Assembly: GCF_014640075.1 (NCBI RefSeq)
Contig: NZ_BMGG01000005.1
Coordinates: 147,551-211,550, forward strand
Source of the DNA: Chelatococcus reniformis
Lineage (GTDB): Bacteria; Pseudomonadota; Alphaproteobacteria; Rhizobiales; Beijerinckiaceae
DNA length: 64,000 nucleotides
Direction of reading: 5' to 3'
Part shown: in pieces, positions 38,140 to 48,612 of the stretch
Layout: each line of letters opens with the position of its first letter
Position numbering within the stretch: position 1 is the first letter of the stretch
The notes under the pieces: model-generated
The model's database searches: none
Seen by the model: only the letters and a program-made list of their open reading frames with translations
Told to the model about the DNA's origin: nothing
Translations under genes and position numbers: made by a program

Positions 38140-38490
38140 GTGCGCCTGACTGCCCTTACGCTTTTCGGTCTGCTCGCCGCCACGCAGGCGCTCGCCGGTG
38201 CCTCCAGCACGGCGGTCCGCATTCCCGCCAATGATCCGACGGCTGCCAATCTCTCCCCTTACGAGATCAGTTTGCGCGCTTTCGACGCCTGCCAGGTCAC
38301 CCAGTCCCGCCTGCTGAACACCACGCGCGAGCAGGTGCACACGCCGTGCAGCTGCTACGCCAAGCGCACCGTCGCCAGGATGGACAAGGAGGAGATCGCC
38401 GCCTTCCGTCGCACCGGCTACTTCAGCGACAGCGCACGCGCCAAGGCGGTCGAGGCTCTCAATTACTGCAAGCTGAAGAGCCCGTTCTAG
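38140..38490 (+). CDS. Small secreted cysteine-containing protein of unknown function
   Basis: 116 residues starting at GTG 38140 with a strong AAAGGAG 7 bases upstream. A signal peptide (MRLTALTLFGLLAATQALA, cleavage about residue 19-20) precedes a mature domain with four cysteines: FDACQVTQ, HTPCSCYAK and LNYCKLK. These could form two disulfides or bind a metal. The TAG stop is the first triplet of repeat copy E. I recall proteins of this type beside ndk in related genomes but know no function. Confidence 0.75.
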   Translation: MRLTALTLFGLLAATQALAGASSTAVRIPANDPTAANLSPYEISLRAFDACQVTQSRLLNTTREQVHTPCSCYAKRTVARMDKEEIAAFRRTGYFSDSARAKAVEALNYCKLKSPF

Positions 38491-38593
38491 AGCATTTCCG
38501 CGTTTCTTCGAATCGCCGAAATGCTCTATCTGTTTGATTTGGCGCGTTTTCCTCACGCGAACCGGCGTCCACTTCGCTCGAAAACGCTCTAAA
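38488..38593 (-). repeat. Dispersed two-hairpin repeat, family 1, copy E
   Basis: Inverted like copy D and nearly identical to it. Its first TAG is the stop of the small secreted protein. It ends CGAAAACGCTCTAAA. Confidence 0.9.
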
Positions 38594-38667
38594 CCACAGG
38601 CGCACCCGTCGGCGGCTGGCTCGCCTCGGACGGTCAGCTGCTTCGCTCGTCGCGGCCTCATGCCGGC

Positions 38668-38713
38668 TGAAGCATGTCGCGTTCAGATGGGATCATCTGA
38701 ATGGAAATGCTCC
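38668..38713. repeat. Possible partial family 3 repeat
   Basis: An imperfect inverted repeat (GAAGCATGTCGCGTTCAGATGG / ATCTGAATGGAAATGCTC) resembling the GAGCATTTCC...CAGATGGAATC start of the copy at 53225. Confidence 0.4.
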
Positions 38714-38751
38714 ACGCCAGGCCTGAGGCGCCTCGTTCCGTCCACAGCGGC

Positions 38752-39423
38752 TCAGTCGACCGTCAGCGACGCCTCGGCCACGGCTTGTGCGTCGGCATAG
38801 ATCACCCGATCCTGCGCGAGCGTGGCGCGTCCGGCGGCGACCAGGGCGAGGGCCCTGGGGTAGAGGCGGTGCTCCGCGGCCAGGACGCGGGCCGCCAGGG
38901 TGTCCGCCGTGTCGCCGAAGCGCACCGGCACGGCGGCCTGGGCAATAATCGGCCCGGCGTCCAGTTCGTGGCTGACGAAATGCACGGTGCAGCCGTGCAG
39001 CCGCATGCCGGCGGCCAACGCCCGCTCGTGGGTATGCAATCCCGGTAGCGCGGGCAGCAGCGAGGGGTGGATGTTGATCAACCGCCCGCGCCAGGCCGTA
39101 ACGAAGGACGGCGTCAGCACCCGCATGAAACCGGCCAGGCAGACGAATTCGACACCTTCCTGGCGCAGCCGTGCGTCGATCGCCTCCTCGAAGGCGGCAC
39201 GATCGCCTTTAAACGGCCGGTGGTCGACCACCACCGTCGTGATCCCCTGCGCGGCCGCCGTCGCGAGGCCCCCGGCGTCGGGCTGATTGGCCAGGACGAG
39301 CACGATGTCGGCTGGATAGTCGGCCCCCTTCGCGGCCTCGATGAGGGCCTCCATGTTGGAGCCGCGACCGGAAATGAGGACGCCGACACGCCGCCGGGCG
39401 GTGAGCGGGGTGGGACCCGTCAC
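38752..39423 (-). CDS. purN: Phosphoribosylglycinamide formyltransferase
   Basis: A 223-residue enzyme that formylates GAR with 10-formyl-THF in purine synthesis. Present are [30 protein letters not shown], the catalytic [17 protein letters not shown] (Asn and His) and [16 protein letters not shown] (Asp). The GTG at 39423 overlaps the purM stop by 4 bases (GTGA), so the two are translationally coupled. Confidence 0.96.
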   Translation of the reverse strand: MTGPTPLTARRRVGVLISGRGSNMEALIEAAKGADYPADIVLVLANQPDAGGLATAAAQGITTVVVDHRPFKGDRAAFEEAIDARLRQEGVEFVCLAGFMRVLTPSFVTAWRGRLINIHPSLLPALPGLHTHERALAAGMRLHGCTVHFVSHELDAGPIIAQAAVPVRFGDTADTLAARVLAAEHRLYPRALALVAAGRATLAQDRVIYADAQAVAEASLTVD

Positions 39424-40496
39424 GTCCTGAGTTGCCCGCGCGTGGTGACCCGGGGCCCGCTGCCGGCGACGACGACCTCGCCGATGCGCAACGCCGTCTC
39501 GCCTTCCGCCATCAGCGCCGCCTGAAGCTCGACCGCTCGCTCCCGCGGAACGACGGCGATCATGCCGATGCCGCAGTTGAAGGTGCGCAGCATTTCGCCT
39601 TCGGCGATGCCGCCGGTCCGGGCCAGCCAGCCGAACACGGGCGGCGGCTCGATGGCGTCGAGATCGAGGCTCGCCCCCAGCCCGTCCGGAAGCACGCGAG
39701 GAATGTTGTCGGGAAAGCCGCCGCCGGTGATGTGCGCCAGCGCCTTGATGCCGTCCGATCGCCGCAGGGCATGCAGGATCGGCTTGACGTAGATGCGGGT
39801 CGGGGCCAGCAGCGCCTGTCCCAGGGTGTGGCTGGGGCTGAAGGGGGCCGGCGCGTCCCATCCGAGGCCGGCGTCTGCAACGACCCGCCGCACCAGCGAG
39901 AAGCCGTTGGAATGCACGCCTGACGAGGTGAGGCCGATGAGCACGTCTCCGGCGGCGACGTCGGCGCGCGGCAGCAACTGTCCGCGCTCGGCCGCGCCGA
40001 CGGCAAAGCCGGCCAGATCATAGTCGCCAGCCGCGTACAGCCCCGGCATTTCGGCCGTTTCGCCGCCGATGAGCGCGCAGCCGGCCTCGCGGCAGCCCGC
40101 GACGATTCCGGCGACGACCGCCGCGCCGGCCTGGCGGTCGAGCTTGCCAGTTGCGAAATAGTCCAGGAAGAACAGTGGTTCGGCGCCTTGGACGATGAGA
40201 TCATTGACGCACATGGCGACGAGATCGATGCCGATCGTATCGTGGATGCCGGTCTCGATGGCGATCTTGACCTTGGTGCCGACGCCGTCGTTGGCGGCGA
40301 CGAGGATCGGATCCCGAAAGCCGGCTGCCTTGAGGTCGAACAGCCCACCGAACCCGCCGATCTCCGCATCGGCTCCCGGCCGCCGCGTGGCACGCACGAG
40401 CGGCTTGATGGCCTCCACCATGGCATTGCCGGCGTCGATATCGACGCCTGACGCCGCATAGGTGAGGCGATGTCCGCCCGGTTGCTTGTCCGTCAT
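39420..40496 (-). CDS. purM: Phosphoribosylformylglycinamidine cyclo-ligase
   Basis: A 358-residue ATP-dependent enzyme that closes the imidazole ring (FGAM to AIR). Signatures are [52 protein letters not shown] and [17 protein letters not shown] start at ATG 40496, which puts the conserved GVDID region near residue 17 as usual; in-frame ATGs at 40523 and 40526 are alternatives. It precedes purN in a two-gene operon and is divergent from the next gene. Confidence 0.95.
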   Translation of the reverse strand: MTDKQPGGHRLTYAASGVDIDAGNAMVEAIKPLVRATRRPGADAEIGGFGGLFDLKAAGFRDPILVAANDGVGTKVKIAIETGIHDTIGIDLVAMCVNDLIVQGAEPLFFLDYFATGKLDRQAGAAVVAGIVAGCREAGCALIGGETAEMPGLYAAGDYDLAGFAVGAAERGQLLPRADVAAGDVLIGLTSSGVHSNGFSLVRRVVADAGLGWDAPAPFSPSHTLGQALLAPTRIYVKPILHALRRSDGIKALAHITGGGFPDNIPRVLPDGLGASLDLDAIEPPPVFGWLARTGGIAEGEMLRTFNCGIGMIAVVPRERAVELQAALMAEGETALRIGEVVVAGSGPRVTTRGQLRT

Positions 40497-40623
40497 TGCG
40501 CTTGCCGGCTCCACCGTTGCCATCATACCTGGAGATGGGCGCAGGTACGACGGTCGGCGCGCGCGTGCAAGGTCCATCGCGAATCTGTCCTTTGGCGCAT
40601 AAGTTGGCCGTGGATCCACGCCG

Positions 40624-41154
40624 ATGACACTACCAAACCTTATCACCATTGCGCGCCTGTTCATGGTGCCGCTCGTCGTCGCTGCGATCGGCGCCGGCCG
40701 GTGGCAGGCGGCATTCGTGGTGTTCGTCCTGGCGGGCCTCTCGGATGCGGTCGACGGCTTCATCGCCCGGCGCTGGAACATGCGTTCCGAGCTCGGCGCC
40801 TACATCGACCCATTCGCCGACAAGGCGCTACTGGTCTCCATTTACGTGGCGCTGTCGGTCGCCGGTGCCCTGCCGGGTTGGGTCGCCATCGTCGTGGTTT
40901 CCCGCGACGTCATGATCGTGTCGGCCATCGTCATGTCGTGGCTGCTGGAGCGGCCCATGGCCATGCGCCCCCTCGCGGTCAGCAAGATCAATACGGCGGC
41001 GCAGATCGCCTTCGCGGCGATCGTGCTGGCCGCCAATGCGTTCGACCTGCCGTTGGGGCCGGGCTTCGACGTGGGCGTTCTGGTCATCGTCGTCTTGACG
41101 CTGCTGTCGGCCGGTGCCTATCTCGCGCTGTGGCTTCGGCACATGGCTGTTTAG
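40624..41154 (+). CDS. CDP-alcohol phosphatidyltransferase (PgsA-like)
   Basis: A 176-residue integral membrane enzyme. The CDP-alcohol motif is complete at about 41-68 ([13 protein letters not shown] ... [11 protein letters not shown], i.e. D-x2-DG-x2-AR-x8-G-x3-D-x3-D), and about five hydrophobic helices surround it. It transfers a phosphatidyl group from CDP-diacylglycerol to an alcohol. Glycerol phosphate (PgsA) is likely but another acceptor cannot be excluded. Position between purM and an AI-2E-type permease is conserved in relatives. Confidence 0.87.
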   Translation: MTLPNLITIARLFMVPLVVAAIGAGRWQAAFVVFVLAGLSDAVDGFIARRWNMRSELGAYIDPFADKALLVSIYVALSVAGALPGWVAIVVVSRDVMIVSAIVMSWLLERPMAMRPLAVSKINTAAQIAFAAIVLAANAFDLPLGPGFDVGVLVIVVLTLLSAGAYLALWLRHMAV

Positions 41155-41284
41155 GGCGGCGGCGAGCAGGCGCGGGCGGGCCACGACCCGCGGCCGATTG
41201 GCGCGGCGTCCGAAGCCGGGCTCCGCTCCGCAGGCGTCCGGCTCGGCGCCCCCCACATCGAACCGGAGACGGCGCAGGCACGTC

Positions 41285-42418
41285 ATGACCATTCAGCGGC
41301 AGGTCGTCTTCTGGAGCCTGGCACTACTCGCCGTCGTGCTCACGCTCTTCGCCTTGCGCGATGTGCTGCTGCCGTTCGTGGCCGGGCTCGTACTCGCCTA
41401 TCTGCTCGATCCGCTGGCCGACCGGCTCGAGCGGCTGCACATCAACCGCTTGGCAGCGACCGTGCTCATCCTCGGCGCCTGCGTCCTCGTGTTCATCCTG
41501 GCGCTGATGGTCATCGTGCCGGTGCTCGGCAATCAGCTCGCCGCCTTTCTCGACAAGCTGCCGGCGACCGTCGCGCGCCTCCAGCAACTCGCGGTGGAGC
41601 AGGGCGGCCCGCTGCTGCGCCGCATCGGCGGCGACAAGGCCTTGTCGGATATGCAGAGCTCGCTCGGCCAGGTGATGTCGCAGGCGGCGAGCTGGATCGG
41701 TCAGTTCCTCACCTCGCTGTGGTCCAGCGGGCAGGCGGTGATCGGCATTGTTTCGCTGATCGTGGTGACGCCTGTGGTCGCCTTCTACCTCCTCATCGAC
41801 TGGGACCGCATGGTCGCGACCGTCGACGGCTGGGTTCCGCCGCGCCACCGCCCCACGGTGCGCATGCTGGCCCACGAGATCGACATGGCGATCGCGGGCT
41901 TCCTGCGCGGCCAGGCGCTGGTCTGCCTGTGTCTGGGCACGTTCTACGCGCTCGGTCTCACCGCCGTCGGGCTGAATTTCGGCATCCTGATCGGGCTCGG
42001 CAGCGGCTTGCTGACCTTCATTCCCTATGTCGGATCGTTGACCGGCTTCGTCGTGTCGCTCGGCGTCGCCATCGTCCAATTCTGGCCCGACTGGACCATG
42101 ATCGCGGCGGTCGCCGCCATCTACATCGTCGGCCAGTTCGTCGAGGGCAACGTGCTGTCGCCGCTGCTCGTCGGCGACGCGGTCGGTCTGCATCCGGTCT
42201 GGCTGATGTTCGCGTTGTTCGCCTTCGGCTCTCTGTTCGGCTTCGTCGGGGTGCTGCTCGCGGTGCCTCTGGCGGCGGCCGTCGGCGTACTGATCCGCTT
42301 CGGCCTGCGGCAGTATCTGAACAGTCCATACTACGATGATGCCGCGGCGCCCGAGACGCCGGCGCCCAAGACGCCGGCGTCCAAGCCCTCCGCCTCGTCC
42401 GATGCCCATGCCGCCTGA
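41285..42418 (+). CDS. AI-2E/PerM-family membrane protein
   Basis: A 377-residue protein with about eight hydrophobic segments (VVFWSLALLAVVLTLFAL, ATVLILGACVLVFILALMV, later GILIGLGSGLLTFIPYVGS and GFVGVLLAVPLAAAVGVLI). LLTFIPYVGS and FVEGNVLSPLLVG are typical of the family. Family members include transporters of unknown substrates, and AI-2 export is proven only for a few. The C terminus is Ala/Pro/Lys-rich. It lies 26 bases before hdaA. Confidence 0.88.
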   Translation: MTIQRQVVFWSLALLAVVLTLFALRDVLLPFVAGLVLAYLLDPLADRLERLHINRLAATVLILGACVLVFILALMVIVPVLGNQLAAFLDKLPATVARLQQLAVEQGGPLLRRIGGDKALSDMQSSLGQVMSQAASWIGQFLTSLWSSGQAVIGIVSLIVVTPVVAFYLLIDWDRMVATVDGWVPPRHRPTVRMLAHEIDMAIAGFLRGQALVCLCLGTFYALGLTAVGLNFGILIGLGSGLLTFIPYVGSLTGFVVSLGVAIVQFWPDWTMIAAVAAIYIVGQFVEGNVLSPLLVGDAVGLHPVWLMFALFAFGSLFGFVGVLLAVPLAAAVGVLIRFGLRQYLNSPYYDDAAAPETPAPKTPASKPSASSDAHAA

Positions 42419-42444
42419 CGGGGGCGGCGCGCCGGAGCGGCGCT

Positions 42445-43158
42445 ATGGCTAAGGACGCTCGTCAATTGACATTGCCGTGGCCGGTCGACGCCCGCCTCGA
42501 GCTGGACGATTTCCTGGTGGGCGAGGCGAACGCGCAGGCATTGGAGCTGGTGATGCGGTGGCCGGATTGGCCGGAGCCGGTGCTGCGTCTGGCGGGGCCG
42601 CCAGGTGTGGGTAAAAGCCATCTCGCCGCGATCTTTGCCAAGCATGCCGGCGCCACGCGCCTGGCCGGAGTGGAGCTCGACGCGGATGCCGTTCTCGGCC
42701 TCGACGCCGCCCGCCCATTGGTGGTGGACCCCTGTGACCGGGGGCTCGCCGACGAGCATGCGCTCTTCCATCTGCTCAACCGCATCCGGGCCAACCGCGG
42801 CAGCGCGTTGCTGGTGGGCGCCCTCGCGCCCCAGCACTGGGGACTGGAGACGGCCGATCTGGTGTCGCGCCTGCGGCTGTCGCCGGTCGTCGAGATCGCG
42901 GCGCCGGACGACGCGATGTTCAAGGCGATACTGGTCAAGCTGTTCCACGACCGGCAGCTTGTCGTCGATGCGGCTGTCGTCGACTATCTCGCTCTGCGCC
43001 TGGAGCGCTCCGTGGCCCGGGCGCGCGAGATCGTCGGTTTGCTCGACGGTCAGGCCCTGAGCCTGGGGCGGCGCATCACCCGGCCGATGGCGGCCGAGGT
43101 TCTGCGGCTGGCCGGGTCGATCGGCGCGATAGAATCCGAAGGGGGGGATGGGGAATGA
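42445..43158 (+). CDS. hdaA: DnaA-related regulatory ATPase (HdaA)
   Basis: A 237-residue protein resembling the AAA+ and lid parts of DnaA without the DNA-binding domain. The N terminus has the clamp-binding-like RQLTLPW (about residues 6-12), then a Walker A motif [10 protein letters not shown] (about 51-60); the usual Walker B region reads [10 protein letters not shown]. Homologs (Hda/HdaA) bind the sliding clamp and promote DnaA-ATP hydrolysis to prevent over-initiation. The stop overlaps an ATG in the ppk frame (ATGA at 43155). Confidence 0.9.
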   Translation: MAKDARQLTLPWPVDARLELDDFLVGEANAQALELVMRWPDWPEPVLRLAGPPGVGKSHLAAIFAKHAGATRLAGVELDADAVLGLDAARPLVVDPCDRGLADEHALFHLLNRIRANRGSALLVGALAPQHWGLETADLVSRLRLSPVVEIAAPDDAMFKAILVKLFHDRQLVVDAAVVDYLALRLERSVARAREIVGLLDGQALSLGRRITRPMAAEVLRLAGSIGAIESEGGDGE

Positions 43159-43316
43159 CAAAGGCGCCGACACGTACTCCTGCGGGCCGGGCAACGCGGC
43201 GCGTCGCCGTGCGCCGGTCGCCGCCGCGGCCGCGTCGCTCTGTTGTCACACAAGCGCACGAAAACGCTGCAGCCGAGCGACCGAAGGACACTGCGATGCC
43301 CGAAGGAGAACGTGCC

Positions 43317-45599
43317 ATGCCGACCGAAGACGATGCGCTGGCCTCCGCCGTCGTCGCTCATGACGTCGAGCCGGAGGCAACGCCCGATCCCCAGAACCTC
43401 AAGATGGCGCGGGAAAGCGGCGATGCGTCCGCCGCGGCCGTCGAGGTCGCGGTTCCCGACGGCGTCAGCCTGCGCGACAAGCCCGAGCGCTTCATCAACC
43501 GCGAGCTGTCCTGGCTCCACTTCAATCGCCGCGTCTTCGAGGAAGCGTCTAACGAGGCGCATCCGCTGCTCGAACAGCTCCGCTTCCTCTCCATTTCGGC
43601 CAACAATCTCGACGAGTTCTTCATGGTGCGCGCCGCCGGCCTGCGCGGGCAGGTGCGCACCGGCGTCGAGACCCGCTCGGAGGATGGCCTGACGCCGGCC
43701 GAGCAGCTCGCGGCCATCGGCAAGGCGGTGTCGACGCTGGCCCTCGACCAGCAGCGCCGCTGGCGCGAGCTCAAGGACAGGCTGCTCGACAACGGCATCG
43801 TCATCGTCGACAGCACTGACCTGACCCAAGCCGAGAGCATGTGGCTGGAGGACCATTTCCTCAGCCACATCTTCCAGATCCTGACGCCGCTGGCGGTCGA
43901 TCCGGCGCATCCGTTCCCCTTCATTCCCAATCTGGGGTTCTCGATCGCGCTGTCGCTGTTCCGCCAGAGCGACCACCGGGCGCTCAACGCGCTGATCCGT
44001 GTGCCCAACAAGGTGGAGCGCTTCATCCGGCTGCCGGATTTCGCCGAGACGGGGGCGCAGCGGCTGCTGCCGCTGGAGCTGGCCATCGTCCTGTTCACCG
44101 GCCGGCTCTTCCCGGGCTACACCGTGACCGGCCAGGGCGGCTTTCGCATCATCCGCGACAGCGACCTGGAGATCGAGGAGGAGGCGGAAGACCTGGTGCG
44201 CCTGTTCGAGACGGCGCTGAAGCGCCGTCGGCGCGGCACGGTGATCCGGGTCGAGGTCGACAGCCACATGTCGGAGGAGCTGCGCAACTTCGTCATCGGC
44301 GAGCTCGACGTATCGGCCGACGAGGTCTTCCTGGTGGAGGGCATGCCGGCGCTGAACGAATTGTCGCAGCTGGTATCCATCGACCGGCCGGACCTCAAGT
44401 TCAAGCCCTACCACCCGCGCTATCCCGAGCGGGTCCGCGAGCACGCGGGTGACTGCTTTGCCGCCATCCGGCAGAAGGACCTGATCATCCACCACCCCTA
44501 TGAGTCCTTCGACGTGGTGGTGCAGTTCCTCCAGCAGGCGGCGCGCGACCCCAACGTCGTCGCCATCAAGCAGACCCTTTACCGCACCTCGTCGGACTCG
44601 CCGATCGTGAAGGCGCTCGCGGAGGCGGCCGAGGCCGGCAAGTCGGTGACGGCGCTGGTCGAGCTCAAGGCGCGCTTCGACGAGGAGGCCAACATTCGCT
44701 GGGCCCGCGATCTGGAGCGGGCCGGCGCGCAGGTGGTGTTCGGCTTCATCGAGCTGAAGACCCACGCCAAGCTGTCCTCGGTGGTGCGGCGTGAGGGCGG
44801 CCAGTTGGTGACGTACTGTCACGTGGGCACGGGCAACTACCACCCGATTACCGCCCGCATCTACACCGATCTGTCCTATTTCACGGCCGATCCGATCATC
44901 GCCCATGACGTCGCGCGCATCTTCAACTTCATCACCGGTTACGCGGAGCCCGCGGAGCTGGAGCGCATGGCGGTGTCCCCGGTCACGCTGAAGGCGCGCA
45001 TCCTCCAGCATATCGACGAGGAGATCGCGCACGCCAAGGCCGGGCGCCCCGCCGCGATCTGGCTGAAATGCAATTCGCTCGTCGACCCCGTCGTGATCGA
45101 TGCGCTTTATGTGGCGAGCCAGGAGGGCGTGCAGGTCGACTGCGTGATTCGCGGCATCTGCTGTCTGCGACCCGGGATCCCGGGACTCTCGGAGAACATC
45201 CGCGTCAAATCGATCGTCGGGCGTTTTCTGGAGCATAGTCGCATCTACGCCTTCGGAAACGGCCTGGGCCTTCCTAACCAAAAGGCACACGTCTATATCT
45301 CGTCGGCCGATCTGATGCAGCGGAACCTGGATCGGCGGGTCGAGGCGCTGTGTCCCATCGCGACGCCGACGGTCCACCAGCAGGTCCTCGACCAGATCAT
45401 GTTGGCCAATCTGCTGGACAACGAACAGAGCTGGCGGGTTTTGCCAGATGGCTCCGCCACCCGTATCCAACGCATGCAGGGCGAGGAGCCATTCAACGCT
45501 CATCGCTACTTCATGACCAATCCGAGTTTGTCTGGACGTGGAAAGTCACTCAAGGATTCGAGCCCTCGTACCCTTCCGAAGCGCTCGACCAAGCGATAG
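43317..45599 (+). CDS. ppk: Polyphosphate kinase 1
   Basis: A 760-residue enzyme (from the chosen start) that makes polyphosphate from ATP. The N domain begins at [20 protein letters not shown], and the catalytic region has [13 protein letters not shown] with His392/His393 and ELKTHAKL followed by [11 protein letters not shown], the family histidines. The frame is open to 43155, where an ATG overlaps the hdaA stop. I chose 43317 because it has a strong GAAGGAG 8 bases upstream, another ATG at 43296 also has a site, and residues before it are Arg/Pro-rich and look untranslated. It is about 30 bases from the ppx start. Confidence 0.95.
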   Translation: MPTEDDALASAVVAHDVEPEATPDPQNLKMARESGDASAAAVEVAVPDGVSLRDKPERFINRELSWLHFNRRVFEEASNEAHPLLEQLRFLSISANNLDEFFMVRAAGLRGQVRTGVETRSEDGLTPAEQLAAIGKAVSTLALDQQRRWRELKDRLLDNGIVIVDSTDLTQAESMWLEDHFLSHIFQILTPLAVDPAHPFPFIPNLGFSIALSLFRQSDHRALNALIRVPNKVERFIRLPDFAETGAQRLLPLELAIVLFTGRLFPGYTVTGQGGFRIIRDSDLEIEEEAEDLVRLFETALKRRRRGTVIRVEVDSHMSEELRNFVIGELDVSADEVFLVEGMPALNELSQLVSIDRPDLKFKPYHPRYPERVREHAGDCFAAIRQKDLIIHHPYESFDVVVQFLQQAARDPNVVAIKQTLYRTSSDSPIVKALAEAAEAGKSVTALVELKARFDEEANIRWARDLERAGAQVVFGFIELKTHAKLSSVVRREGGQLVTYCHVGTGNYHPITARIYTDLSYFTADPIIAHDVARIFNFITGYAEPAELERMAVSPVTLKARILQHIDEEIAHAKAGRPAAIWLKCNSLVDPVVIDALYVASQEGVQVDCVIRGICCLRPGIPGLSENIRVKSIVGRFLEHSRIYAFGNGLGLPNQKAHVYISSADLMQRNLDRRVEALCPIATPTVHQQVLDQIMLANLLDNEQSWRVLPDGSATRIQRMQGEEPFNAHRYFMTNPSLSGRGKSLKDSSPRTLPKRSTKR

Positions 45600-45630
45600 C
45601 GACAACGTTCGGTCCGGCGAGGGCGCCCGG

Positions 45631-47148
45631 GTGGGCGACGGCGGCGACAAGGCGCCGGGACGTCTGGTGATCGGGCCGCCGGTCGCCATCGTCGACATCG
45701 GTTCCAACTCGGTTCGCCTCGTCGTCTACGAGGGGCTGACGCGTTCGCCGACGCCGCTCTTCAACGAGAAGGTGTTGTGCGGCCTGGGCCGCAGCGTCGC
45801 GAGCACCGGCCAGTTGGCCGAGGAGGCGGTCGCCAAGGCGCTGCGGGCGCTCGCGCGGTTCCGGGTTCTCTGCGGGATCATGAAGGTCGCCGAGATCCAC
45901 GTGCTGGCGACCGCCGCCGTGCGCGATGCCGCCAACGGCCAGGATTTTCTCGCCAAGGCCGAGGCGGTCAGCGGCTGCCAGATCAAGCTGCTGGCGGGCA
46001 CCCGGGAAGCCGAGCTGTCGGCCCTCGGCGTCATCTCGGGCTTTCATCGCCCGGACGGCGTCGTCGGCGACCTCGGTGGCGGCAGCCTGGAACTGGTGGA
46101 TGTGAAGGGTAGCGCCATGGGCGCCGGTGTCAGCCTGCGCCTGGGCGGTCTTGCCTTGCAGGACGCCGCCGGCGGCTCGCTCAAGAAGGCGCAGAAGATC
46201 GCCCGCGAGGCCTTGGCCGGGATCGATCAGGCCGAGGCGATGCGGGGCCGCAACTTCTATGCGGTCGGCGGCACGTGGCGCGCGTTGGCGACGCTGCATA
46301 TGAGCCAGATGGGCTACCCGCTCCACGTGATGCACAGCTACACGATCACGCCGCGCGACGCGATGGATTTCGCCAGCATGGTCGAACGGGTCGAGGCCGG
46401 CACGCTCGACGCGATCGACAACGTCTCCGAGGCGCGTCGACCATTGCTCGCCTACGGCGCTCTGGTGCTCGAAGAAATCATTCGGCGCGGCAAGCCCAAG
46501 GCGATCGTCATCTCGGCGCTCGGCGTGCGCGAGGGGCTGCTCTACGAATTGCTCGACGACGAGAGCCGCGCCCTCGACCCGCTGCTGACCGCGGCGGCGG
46601 AGTTCAACGAACTGCGCGCGCGATCACCGGCCCACGCCGAGGAGCTGGTGGCCTGGATGGACGATCTGTTCCATTCACTGCACTTGGACGAGACGGCCGA
46701 CGAGCGGCGCGTGCGCCATGCGGTTTGCCTCGTCTCGGACATTTCCTGGCGCGCGCACCCGGACTATCGCGGCGAGCAGGCGCTCGGCCTCCTCGCGCAG
46801 GCCTCGTTCGTGAGTCTTGATCACGCCGAGCGAGCCTTCATCGCGCTGGCCAACTATTTCCGCCACGTCGGGCTGTCGGATGATGGCAACTTGCGGGCCC
46901 GCGAGCTGTTGACGGTGCGGATGCTCGACCGCGCCCGCATCCTGGGGGCGGCGATGCGGGTTGCCTACATCCTGTCGGCGGCGATGCCAGGCGTGCTGCC
47001 GCGGGTGCCGTTGCGGGCGGTGCAGCAGCGGCTGACCCTGCGGGTGCCGCTCGACATGGCGGACGTCTCCAGCGATCGGATTGCCAACCGCCTGCGGCAA
47101 TTGGCGAAGCTCGTCGGTCGCGAGCCATCCGTCGTCACCGGCGGCTGA
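45631..47148 (+). CDS. ppx: Exopolyphosphatase / pppGpp phosphatase (Ppx/GppA)
   Basis: About 505 residues if begun at GTG 45631; GTG codons at 45538 (inside ppk) and 45667 are alternatives. The ASKHA ATPase-fold motifs are present: VAIVDIGSNSVRLVVYEG and VVGDLGGGSLELVDV. The C-terminal HD-like region has FISLDHAERAFIALA-type helices (FVSLDHAERAFIALANYF). It degrades polyphosphate and may convert pppGpp. Pairing with ppk gives opposing activities in one operon, and rsh in the same window supplies the other substrate. Confidence 0.93.
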   Translation: MGDGGDKAPGRLVIGPPVAIVDIGSNSVRLVVYEGLTRSPTPLFNEKVLCGLGRSVASTGQLAEEAVAKALRALARFRVLCGIMKVAEIHVLATAAVRDAANGQDFLAKAEAVSGCQIKLLAGTREAELSALGVISGFHRPDGVVGDLGGGSLELVDVKGSAMGAGVSLRLGGLALQDAAGGSLKKAQKIAREALAGIDQAEAMRGRNFYAVGGTWRALATLHMSQMGYPLHVMHSYTITPRDAMDFASMVERVEAGTLDAIDNVSEARRPLLAYGALVLEEIIRRGKPKAIVISALGVREGLLYELLDDESRALDPLLTAAAEFNELRARSPAHAEELVAWMDDLFHSLHLDETADERRVRHAVCLVSDISWRAHPDYRGEQALGLLAQASFVSLDHAERAFIALANYFRHVGLSDDGNLRARELLTVRMLDRARILGAAMRVAYILSAAMPGVLPRVPLRAVQQRLTLRVPLDMADVSSDRIANRLRQLAKLVGREPSVVTGG

Positions 47149-47237
47149 CCGAAGGGCTCGGCCGAACCACCCGGGCCGGGCATGCTTGACGACGCGAGCG
47201 GTCTCGATCGAGAGTTCTCGCTCTCGCCTGCTCTGCC

Positions 47238-48383
47238 TCAGATAGCGACGATCTTTACGCGCGAGCGTTCGACGGCAAGCGACAACCTGCCGTTTTTCAG
47301 CGCCAGAGCCCGCTCGCCGAAAATGTCGCGGCGCCAGCCCTTGAGGGCCGGCACGTCGGCCTGGTCGTCGGCGGCAATGGCATCGAGGTCGTCGACCGAG
47401 GCGATGATCTTCGGCGCGACCCGTTCGCCCTCCGAGACCGCCTTGAGCAGCACCTTGAGGAGGTCGAGCAGGGCGCCGCCGCCCGCGCGGCCTCGCTCGC
47501 GCGACGGCAGCTCGATGTCGGCAGGGTCGCGCGCCAGCCCGCGCGCCACCGCCTCGAGGACATCGCTGGCGGCGCGTGACCGCTCGAAGCCATTCGGCAC
47601 CGACCGCAACAGGCCGAGCGCCTCGGCGCTGCGGGGAGCGTGCGTCGCGACGTCGACGAGCGTGTCGTCCTTCATGACGCGCGAGCGCGGCACGTCGCGT
47701 GAGCGCGCCTCGCGCTCGCGCCACGCAGCGAGCTCGATCAATACCGCCGCGTCGCGTGGCTTGCGGATACGGCTGGCGAGCCTGAGCCAGGCATCCTCGG
47801 GCTTGGTCGCGTAGGTCGCCGGCGAGGTGAGGATGGCCATTTCCTCGTCCAGCCACGCTTCGCGGCCCGTCTCGGCCAACTGCGAGCGGAGCGCTCCATA
47901 GATCGTGCGCAGGTGCGTCACGTCGGCGAGGGCATAGGTGAGCTGCTGCTCGGAGAGCGGCCGGCGCGACCAGTCCGTGAAACGCGAACTCTTGTCGATG
48001 CGGGCCTTCGCCAGGTCGTTGGCGAGCTGCTCGTAAGAGACAGAATCGCCGTAGCCGCAGACCATGGCCGCGATCTGCGTGTCGAACAGCGGCGTCGGGA
48101 TCAGGTGTCCCATGAACCAGATGATCTCGACGTCCTGGCGCGCCGAGTGGAACACCTTCTCCACCACCGGGTCGGCCATCAGCGCAAAGAAGGGCGCCAG
48201 ATCGATGCCCGGGGCCAGCGGATCGACGAGCACCGCGTCCTCGGGCCCGGCCATCTGCAGCAGGCAGAGCTTGGAATAATAGGTGCTCTCGCGCAGGAAC
48301 TCGGTGTCGACGGTAACGTAGGAGTGGCGGGCCAGGCGCGCGCAGACGGCGGCGAGGTCGGGCGTCGTGGTGATCAAGTCCAT
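47238..48383 (-). CDS. rnd: Ribonuclease D
   Basis: A 381-residue 3'-5' exoribonuclease for tRNA and structured RNA trimming. The DEDD-type exonuclease domain is at about 1-180: [10 protein letters not shown] (first Asp/Glu), [12 protein letters not shown], and [20 protein letters not shown] with the Tyr of the DEDDy group. An HRDC helical domain follows (about 210-290, [26 protein letters not shown]). It converges on ppx and is divergent from aspS. Confidence 0.94.
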   Translation of the reverse strand: MDLITTTPDLAAVCARLARHSYVTVDTEFLRESTYYSKLCLLQMAGPEDAVLVDPLAPGIDLAPFFALMADPVVEKVFHSARQDVEIIWFMGHLIPTPLFDTQIAAMVCGYGDSVSYEQLANDLAKARIDKSSRFTDWSRRPLSEQQLTYALADVTHLRTIYGALRSQLAETGREAWLDEEMAILTSPATYATKPEDAWLRLASRIRKPRDAAVLIELAAWREREARSRDVPRSRVMKDDTLVDVATHAPRSAEALGLLRSVPNGFERSRAASDVLEAVARGLARDPADIELPSRERGRAGGGALLDLLKVLLKAVSEGERVAPKIIASVDDLDAIAADDQADVPALKGWRRDIFGERALALKNGRLSLAVERSRVKIVAI

Positions 48384-48612
48384 GCCCGCGCTATAACCCA
48401 GCGTGCGCGTGCTGTCCGCAGTTTTGGCCTGCTCCCGCCGCATTTTAGCCAAGCGTGGCATTCTGTCCTGTCCGATGCGCGTCGCGGGCCCGAGCGCGGC
48501 CGGCGCGCGTTCCTTGACAAGGCGCCGGCCCTATGGGTTTCTCCGGCCCCACTCGCGCGGGTCAGGGGGGAACCCCCGGAGCCCGACTTCGCTGTTGAGA
48601 TCTGGTTTTCCG

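Noticed and set aside
43050-45503. 817-codon minus-strand frame across ppk
   Set aside because: Antisense shadow. The plus strand carries the polyphosphate kinase histidine motifs.
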